From: UBA8752 sp042095055
Lineage (GTDB): Bacteria; Bacteroidota; Bacteroidia; Flavobacteriales_D; Sanyastnellaceae
Assembly (NCBI GenBank): GCA_042095055.1
Contig: JBELBZ010000015.1
Location: forward strand, 1 to 49,363
DNA length: 49,363 nucleotides
Reading direction: 5' to 3'
Positions 44,405 through 49,363 of this stretch are shown in pieces (position 1 is the stretch's first letter; each line of letters begins with the position of its first letter). The notes under the pieces were generated by a model that worked only from the letters and a program-made list of their open reading frames with translations, ran no database searches and had not been told where the DNA came from. The position numbers were made by a program, and so were the translations under genes.

Positions 44405-46810
44405 TCAGCGCCGCCCGGTGAGGTCGGCATAATCCAAGAAATAGATGGCTTTTATGGAAAAGCTGTTGCGGTGGGGCACGCGCAAGACTTCCTCGAGGTT
44501 GTCCGCATAAGTGTTCGGCAACATGTCTCCTTGGCTTTCCAGGAGGTTCTTCCAAACGACAGACACTTCGCTGCCTGGAGCAAAAATCCAGCGGAACACA
44601 CAGTCGATGGACCACGCATTGTAGCTGATGTCGTAAGAAGATGAGCCATCGTCGTCCAAGGTGATCTCGTCGGTGGGCTCCAGCAATCCGTTGTCATCCA
44701 GAAAGTAGAACGCCCCATTTTCTACGCGGCTCCAATAGTGGCGCAACCTGAAAGTGATGCCCTTGCGGTTGTCCAGCACGTATGAGGCGTTGAGCACGTG
44801 GGTGCGCGAGTAATTGTTGCGTTTCGCCCACAGGCTTTGGGTTTCGCCGAGTGCCGCGCCATTGGGCAGGCTGTCGACGAGGGCCGACCAGCCGCGCTCG
44901 TTGAATTTGTCTTGGTGGCTGTAGACGTGGCTGATCCGGAAGTGGTCGTTGGGACGCCAGATGGGCTCGATGCGGAAGTTGCGCTCTTTCCAATCGGGAT
45001 ACAGGGCGCCTCCGGCATTCCAAGTGCCAATGTCCAAGGCCAATTCCCGCCGGTAATCTGTGCTCATAAAGGCATCCCAGGACCACCACTTGGGGATCTG
45101 CCAATAACGGCCTTCTAAGCGCGGGGCGAAGTAGTCTCGGCCATCGTAAGGCATGGTGGTGGCCCCGAATTTGATGAAGTCAAAACTGGCGAGGAACAGC
45201 CGCCATTCGAGGTCGTATTCCTGCTTGACAAAGGCCCGGGGGGTATGCAGCATTTCCCGTTCGGTCTGGAATTCCCAAGACATCCTGTTGAATCCCAATC
45301 CCATCACCTCAAATGGCTGGGGGATGCGGTATTCAACGCTGGCGTAGTCGACGGCTGCATTGGGTGCTGAAAGAAAGCCGATGGCGTTGGGGTCGTATTC
45401 GGGGGTTTCGGTGTAATGTCCAGCCGTCCATTGCAGGCGCCCTTTGATGCGGCTGACTTCCAGGGACCATCCGTGCCCTTCGCCTTCTCCATGGTTGAGG
45501 TCAGACCTACGGTTGACACCACCTTGCCCGTAAAGTGACCAACGCTGCAAGGAGTCCCGCACTTCAAAAGCCGCGCTGCCCACCCAATCGTCGCGCCGGT
45601 CTCCCTCCCGGATGACCTGTCCGCTTTGCACTGCGACAAAACCATTGTTGGGCAGGTTTTGGTCCACGACCGCCACAGAGAAGTCGGTCAATTCACCGTT
45701 TCCATCCTGCGAGATGGCATTCAACAGCCCCAATCCTGTTCCGGTGGAGGTTCGCCCGGTCACCTTGGAGGCATTCAACAGCTGCTCACCGGCACCCACC
45801 CTGCGGCTGTAAAAGTTGGATGTCTTATTGAACAGCTCAGTTCCTTCGGTGAAGAACTGCCTGTTCTCATTGAAGCGCACTTCATAGGGGCTGAGGTTGA
45901 GCACGAGGTTGTCGGCAACGACCTGACCGAAATCCGGCACCAGTGTCATGTCCAAAGTGAACGCTTCGCCCATGCCGACCTTGAGGTCCAAGCCTCCATT
46001 CACGGCTACATCGGTTTGGCCATCCTCGGCATTGACATAGGTGCTGGCATAGGGATAAAGGCTGAAACGGGGAGGAGGCGTGATGCCGCGAATCCCTGTG
46101 AGGAGGCCACCTTGGTTCATCAGTCCTTCTTGGTTGGGATCCATGGCCCGCCACACATAATCTGAGCGGTAGCGCCGGACATACCGGTAGAAGTTCATGC
46201 CCCACTGTTGCTCGGCGTCTCCTTTGTCCGCAAAGCGGAACACAGACCAGGGAAGGGCGAATTCAGCGGTCCATCCGTCTTCATCAATCCGGCATTCGGA
46301 TTGCCAAACGGCATTCCAGCTGCCATCTGAACCATCGGTGGTGAGCAGCTCGTCGGATTGCACGCCGTCGGGTGTCACCGAGAAGCGCACCCCATTCACA
46401 CCGTCGTCAAAACAGTTGAACCAGATGCCAAATACGTCGGTGTTGCCACCACCATCGCGCTGTATGAGTTGGTGGAGGATGCTGTCTGGAGCGGAGTCCC
46501 ACATGCGCGCTCCGATATACAGGGCGCGGTCGTCAAAGGCGAACCTGACCTCCGTCCGCTGTTTCGGCTCGGCGAAAGGAACAGGCTTGAACTCATGCAG
46601 CTCGGTTTCCGGTCGGACGGTTTGCCAGACCGCATCGCTGAGGTCCCCATCCACCACAATGGACTGTTCGGGAATCCGCACAGCCGAGGCTTCTGGTTTG
46701 CGCAGCAGTTCCTGTGGCCAATCTTGCCCAAACCCTTCCACCGTTCCCATCAGCAGGGCGGCCATCAGCACTGCGATGAAATGAAGATGGGATAAAGGGC
46801 TTAGCACCAT
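44405..46810 (-). CDS. DUF5916 outer-membrane protein with CBM9-like domain
   Basis: 801 residues: signal peptide, an N-terminal carbohydrate-binding (CBM9-like) domain (VVDGDLSDAVWQTVRP, VRFAFDDRALYIGARMWDS, ~60-210) and a C-terminal region of amphipathic beta strands with aromatic-rich turns, as in DUF5916 proteins, probably a beta barrel. Ligand unknown. ATG 46810; an upstream GTG is less likely. Confidence 0.85.
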   Translation of the reverse strand: MVLSPLSHLHFIAVLMAALLMGTVEGFGQDWPQELLRKPEASAVRIPEQSIVVDGDLSDAVWQTVRPETELHEFKPVPFAEPKQRTEVRFAFDDRALYIGARMWDSAPDSILHQLIQRDGGGNTDVFGIWFNCFDDGVNGVRFSVTPDGVQSDELLTTDGSDGSWNAVWQSECRIDEDGWTAEFALPWSVFRFADKGDAEQQWGMNFYRYVRRYRSDYVWRAMDPNQEGLMNQGGLLTGIRGITPPPRFSLYPYASTYVNAEDGQTDVAVNGGLDLKVGMGEAFTLDMTLVPDFGQVVADNLVLNLSPYEVRFNENRQFFTEGTELFNKTSNFYSRRVGAGEQLLNASKVTGRTSTGTGLGLLNAISQDGNGELTDFSVAVVDQNLPNNGFVAVQSGQVIREGDRRDDWVGSAAFEVRDSLQRWSLYGQGGVNRRSDLNHGEGEGHGWSLEVSRIKGRLQWTAGHYTETPEYDPNAIGFLSAPNAAVDYASVEYRIPQPFEVMGLGFNRMSWEFQTEREMLHTPRAFVKQEYDLEWRLFLASFDFIKFGATTMPYDGRDYFAPRLEGRYWQIPKWWSWDAFMSTDYRRELALDIGTWNAGGALYPDWKERNFRIEPIWRPNDHFRISHVYSHQDKFNERGWSALVDSLPNGAALGETQSLWAKRNNYSRTHVLNASYVLDNRKGITFRLRHYWSRVENGAFYFLDDNGLLEPTDEITLDDDGSSSYDISYNAWSIDCVFRWIFAPGSEVSVVWKNLLESQGDMLPNTYADNLEEVLRVPHRNSFSIKAIYFLDYADLTGRR

Positions 46811-46862
46811 GTCAGGTAAAAGGGTGGCAAAATTACACCTCACGACCCGGGTTGTTCACGGG

Positions 46863-47900
46863 TTACTTGTAGACGCCTTGCTTGTCCAGGGCTTTTCGGT
46901 AGCGCCGTGCATTGCGTTCATGTTCCCGATTGGTGCGCGCAAAAGCGTGATAACCACTGAAGTCTTCCCTGGCGCACATAAAAATGAAGTCGTGCTCATC
47001 GGCGTTGAGCACAGCATTGAGATAACCAGGTTCTGGAAAATTGATGGGGCCCGGGGGCAAACCAGAATGCTTGTAAGTGTTGTAGGGGCTGTCAATTTTT
47101 CTGTGCACGTTGAGCACGCGTCGAATTGAAAAGTCTCCCAAGGCATAAATCAGTGTGGGGTCCGCCTGAAGCCTCATGCCCCGTCGCAACCGATTGAGGT
47201 ACAGCCCTGCCACGGTGGGGGCCTCGTCCATGCGGGATGTTTCGGATTTTACAATCGAAGCCAAGATCCCCACTTCTTCAGGGGACAGACCCAGCGCCTC
47301 TGCTTGAGCGCGCTTTTCCAGTGACCACCATATTTTCCACTCCCGTACCATGCGGTCCACAAAGTCCGGAGCTGAAATGTCAAACCACATTTCGTAAGTG
47401 TTGGGGATGAACCGGGTTCTAAAGGCCTCGACATCCGTTCCGTTTCTTGCTGCGGTGAGGGGGTCCGTCATGGCCGCAAGGATGTCACTTCGGTCGAGGG
47501 TGATCTGATCGGCCACAGTTTCGGCCACCTCCTGAGGGAGCCGGGCGGCGTTGAAGCGCACCCGGACCGCCTCGCGCGCACCTGAGCGCAACAGCCTCGC
47601 TAAACCGCGGTTGTCCAAGCCATCGGGAATCATGTAGCGACCAGCACGCAGGCCTCCATCGGCGTTCCATCCCCTCCAACTCAAGTACCTCCCGAAGGAC
47701 GCCGCATCGCGGATCCGACCTTGCTCGGCCAACTGCGCCACTGCGCTGTCGGCAGAGGTTCCGGGGTGCAGGATGAACCGCCCTTGCGATTCCAAGGAAT
47801 TTGGGCGAAAAGCAGTGTTCCATCCCCATAGCCCACCACCGATGGCAGCCAAGGCGATGACCGCCATGATTTTCAAAACAACGGGCCCTTTCCGCATCAT
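46863..47900 (-). CDS. mltG: Endolytic murein transglycosylase MltG
   Basis: 345 residues: N-terminal membrane helix (IMAVIALAAIGGGLWGW), LysM-like region, catalytic ILASIVKSETSRMDE with the Glu of SET, and the family end LQADPTLIYALG, YNTYKHSGLPPGPI, FMCAREDFSGYHAF. Cuts glycan strands to end their growth. ATGA overlap with the GNAT gene. Confidence 0.95.
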   Translation of the reverse strand: MMRKGPVVLKIMAVIALAAIGGGLWGWNTAFRPNSLESQGRFILHPGTSADSAVAQLAEQGRIRDAASFGRYLSWRGWNADGGLRAGRYMIPDGLDNRGLARLLRSGAREAVRVRFNAARLPQEVAETVADQITLDRSDILAAMTDPLTAARNGTDVEAFRTRFIPNTYEMWFDISAPDFVDRMVREWKIWWSLEKRAQAEALGLSPEEVGILASIVKSETSRMDEAPTVAGLYLNRLRRGMRLQADPTLIYALGDFSIRRVLNVHRKIDSPYNTYKHSGLPPGPINFPEPGYLNAVLNADEHDFIFMCAREDFSGYHAFARTNREHERNARRYRKALDKQGVYK

Positions 47901-48436
47901 GCCTGGTCAGGATTAAAGATGCGTTGAAACAGCACCGCATCGCACCAGCCTTCTTGGGTCCGGGTCCAGTCTTTGAACCGTCCCACTTCGTCAAACCCAT
48001 TCGATGAAAAGAGCTGTGAACTGGCCGCGTTGTGCGCGTGCACTTGGGCGTGCAAGCCCCTCAAGAGCAATACCGATTCAGCGTGTTCCACGGCAATGGA
48101 AAGGGCCCGGCTGGCGGACCCTCTGCCGCGGTGATCAGGATCGATCAGGATGCCAATGCCCGAGCGCTGGTGAAGGGCAGAAAATTCATAGAGGTCAACG
48201 GCTCCAATGGGTTTGCCGCGCTCTTCAATGACCCACCTCAGTTGCCCTGCAGTGTAGAGGTCTTGGTGTCCCTGACACAGGGCTTCCAGCGCGGCGCGCG
48301 AATAAGGGGTGGTGGTGCCGCTCACTTGCCAGTGCTCCGGTGCATTTTCCCAACGCATCATCCAATCGACATCCTCGGGCTCGAGGGTGCGAAGTCGGGT
48401 GGGGCCGTTGCGGAGCAAATCTTGGGGGAGGGCCAT
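47897..48436 (-). CDS. GNAT N-acetyltransferase
   Basis: 179 residues, RimJ/RimL-like: RLRTLEPEDVDWMMRWENAPEHW, the acetyl-CoA loop GILIDPDHRGRGSASRAL and LHAQVHAHNAASSQLFSSNGF. Substrate unknown. Its stop overlaps the mltG ATG. Confidence 0.9.
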   Translation of the reverse strand: MALPQDLLRNGPTRLRTLEPEDVDWMMRWENAPEHWQVSGTTTPYSRAALEALCQGHQDLYTAGQLRWVIEERGKPIGAVDLYEFSALHQRSGIGILIDPDHRGRGSASRALSIAVEHAESVLLLRGLHAQVHAHNAASSQLFSSNGFDEVGRFKDWTRTQEGWCDAVLFQRIFNPDQA

Positions 48437-48475
48437 GGCGGTGAAAATACTTGGACAATCCGGTTTTGGGCCATG

Positions 48476-48504
48476 TTGTGCGGCGCTCGGGGGATGTATT
48501 TTCG
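48476..48504 (+). promoter_or_regulatory. Predicted promoter of the polysaccharide export genes
   Basis: TTG (48476-48478), 18-base spacer, TATTTTCG (48497-48504), one mismatch from TAnnTTTG. The ATG lies five bases later, another near-leaderless arrangement. Confidence 0.5.
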
Positions 48505-48508
48505 CACC

Positions 48509-49321
48509 ATGCGCTTTTCAAAGTTGTTCGCACGCCTTTCGGTCCTCGCTGTTGTGGCAGTTCTGGCAGGTGGCTGCACCATCAACAGGAACATCATGTT
48601 CCGCACACCTTCAGACTTTGCTTTCGATGCATTCAGCCCAGTATCGGATGTGAATTACCGCATCGCACCCAATGACTTGATCAGTTTTCAGTTGTACTCC
48701 AACCAAGGAGAGCGGCTGCTCTCCATGACCGCAGGGGCAACGGCTGGCGGTGCAAATGGCAACGGCGGGGGAGGCATGAACCAGCAAATGATGGGGGGCA
48801 ACAACCGCTTCACATACGAGGTGCGTCCTGATGGTACGGTGGACCTCCCTGAGTTAGGGGCGGTGAAATTGTCCGGGCTCAACATCGATGAGGCCGAGAC
48901 CTACTTAGAAAGTGAGTTCAGCAAGAACTACGTCAATCCACTGGCGCTCATCGAAGTGACCAACCAACGCGTGCTGGTCTTTCCAGGAGAGGCAGGGGTG
49001 GCTTCGGTGGTTCCTTTGGTGAATCCGAACACGAGTCTGTTGGAAGTGCTGGCACTCAGCGGGGGCATCCGTGCCCGCGGAGATGCCCGCAATGTCAAGT
49101 TGATCCGGCGAAGCGCAGCAGGTCAAACCATACACCAGTTGGACTTGTCGACCATCGACGGACTCAAATTCGCCAACACCACAGTTCAGGCGGGGGACAT
49201 CATCTACGTGGAGCCGCTCCCACAATACGCCCAGGAAGTGCTGGCCGACATTGGTCCAGTATTGAGCCTGATCACGACCATCAGCAGCTTCCTGGCGCTG
49301 ATTTCGGTACTCAACAACTGA
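48509..49321 (+). CDS. Polysaccharide export outer-membrane lipoprotein (Wza-like)
   Basis: 271 residues with lipobox LAGGC, a polysaccharide export domain (YRIAPNDLISFQLYSNQG, YEVRPDGTVDLPELGAVKLSGL) and a SLBB-like repeat (ALSGGIRARGDARNVKLIR). Ends in a hydrophobic segment. A long frame upstream to 48032 is antisense to the GNAT gene and rejected. Start 48509. Confidence 0.9.
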   Translation: MRFSKLFARLSVLAVVAVLAGGCTINRNIMFRTPSDFAFDAFSPVSDVNYRIAPNDLISFQLYSNQGERLLSMTAGATAGGANGNGGGGMNQQMMGGNNRFTYEVRPDGTVDLPELGAVKLSGLNIDEAETYLESEFSKNYVNPLALIEVTNQRVLVFPGEAGVASVVPLVNPNTSLLEVLALSGGIRARGDARNVKLIRRSAAGQTIHQLDLSTIDGLKFANTTVQAGDIIYVEPLPQYAQEVLADIGPVLSLITTISSFLALISVLNN

Positions 49322-49326
49322 TCATC

Positions 49327-49363
49327 ATGGCGCATCCATTGGAAGTCGAATCCGGTCCCATCG
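49327..49363 (+). CDS. Start of a downstream gene, probably Wzc-like kinase (partial)
   Basis: ATG 49327 starts MAHPLEVESGPI before the window ends, five bases after the Wza-like stop. In Bacteroidota this position usually encodes a Wzc-type tyrosine autokinase; the visible 12 codons cannot confirm it. Confidence 0.4.
   Translation, partial: MAHPLEVESGPI

Noticed and set aside
48032..48508. Long N-terminal extension of the Wza-like protein
   Set aside because: It runs antisense to the GNAT gene, and the lipoprotein signal begins only at 48509.

Overview
The window reads as a chromosomal piece of a Bacteroidota bacterium, most likely a GC-rich relative of the Flavobacteriales. The evidence is several secreted proteins with type IX secretion (T9SS) C-terminal domains, a complete Bat (aerotolerance) operon, a DUF5916 outer-membrane protein, the serC-serA-DUF1015 cluster, and promoter elements of the Bacteroidota form TTG-N(18-20)-TAnnTTTG. 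A 100-N gap (15502-15601) inside a coding repeat shows that this is a draft or metagenome assembly. Coding density is very high: no gene-free stretch reaches 300 bases, and the longest (31519-31709) is filled by a regulatory leader.

Layout. 1-245: tRNA-Ala(GGC) and tRNA-Arg(CCG), each followed by a hairpin terminator. 262-3733: a lipoprotein, a PqqB-like metallo-hydrolase, a bacterial nitric oxide synthase (minus strand) and a divergent beta-carbonic anhydrase, with two identical-type palindromes between the last two. 3788-10477: secreted and envelope proteins (a BNR-repeat T9SS cargo, an OB-fold T9SS cargo, an M1 aminopeptidase, a His-rich small protein, a flippase). 10531-12414: a deiodinase-like thioredoxin domain fused to ten calcium-binding-type repeats and a T9SS tail. 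12509-21182 (minus): moxR, DUF58, a membrane protein, batA, a batB-batC fusion and a batD-batE fusion, mostly overlapping or abutting. 21301-22893: a MazG-like protein, a hotdog thioesterase and an SH3 protein. 23065-26244: thrS, infC, rpmI, rplT, then a strong terminator. 26349-28981 (minus): bcp, recA, TPR lipoprotein. 29071-31518: priA.

31552-33853 is the most unusual part. A promoter lies seven bases before a 26-codon reading frame with five consecutive cysteine codons. Mutually exclusive antiterminator and terminator hairpins follow, then an ATP-grasp ligase and a sarcosine-oxidase-family flavoenzyme with overlapping genes. This is the architecture of a ribosome-mediated, cysteine-sensing attenuator controlling an uncharacterised two-gene pathway.

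33867-49363: a small membrane protein, a YggS-type PLP protein, DUF1015, serA, serC; a DUF4476 protein; a flippase, RNase Y, ZapA and a coiled-coil partner; an M23 peptidase; a DUF5916 protein; mltG and a GNAT enzyme; and the start of a Wza/Wzc polysaccharide export locus that runs off the end.

All function calls come from reading translated sequence and motifs by eye; no database search was run. Start sites were chosen from ATG availability, overlap with upstream genes and signal peptides.
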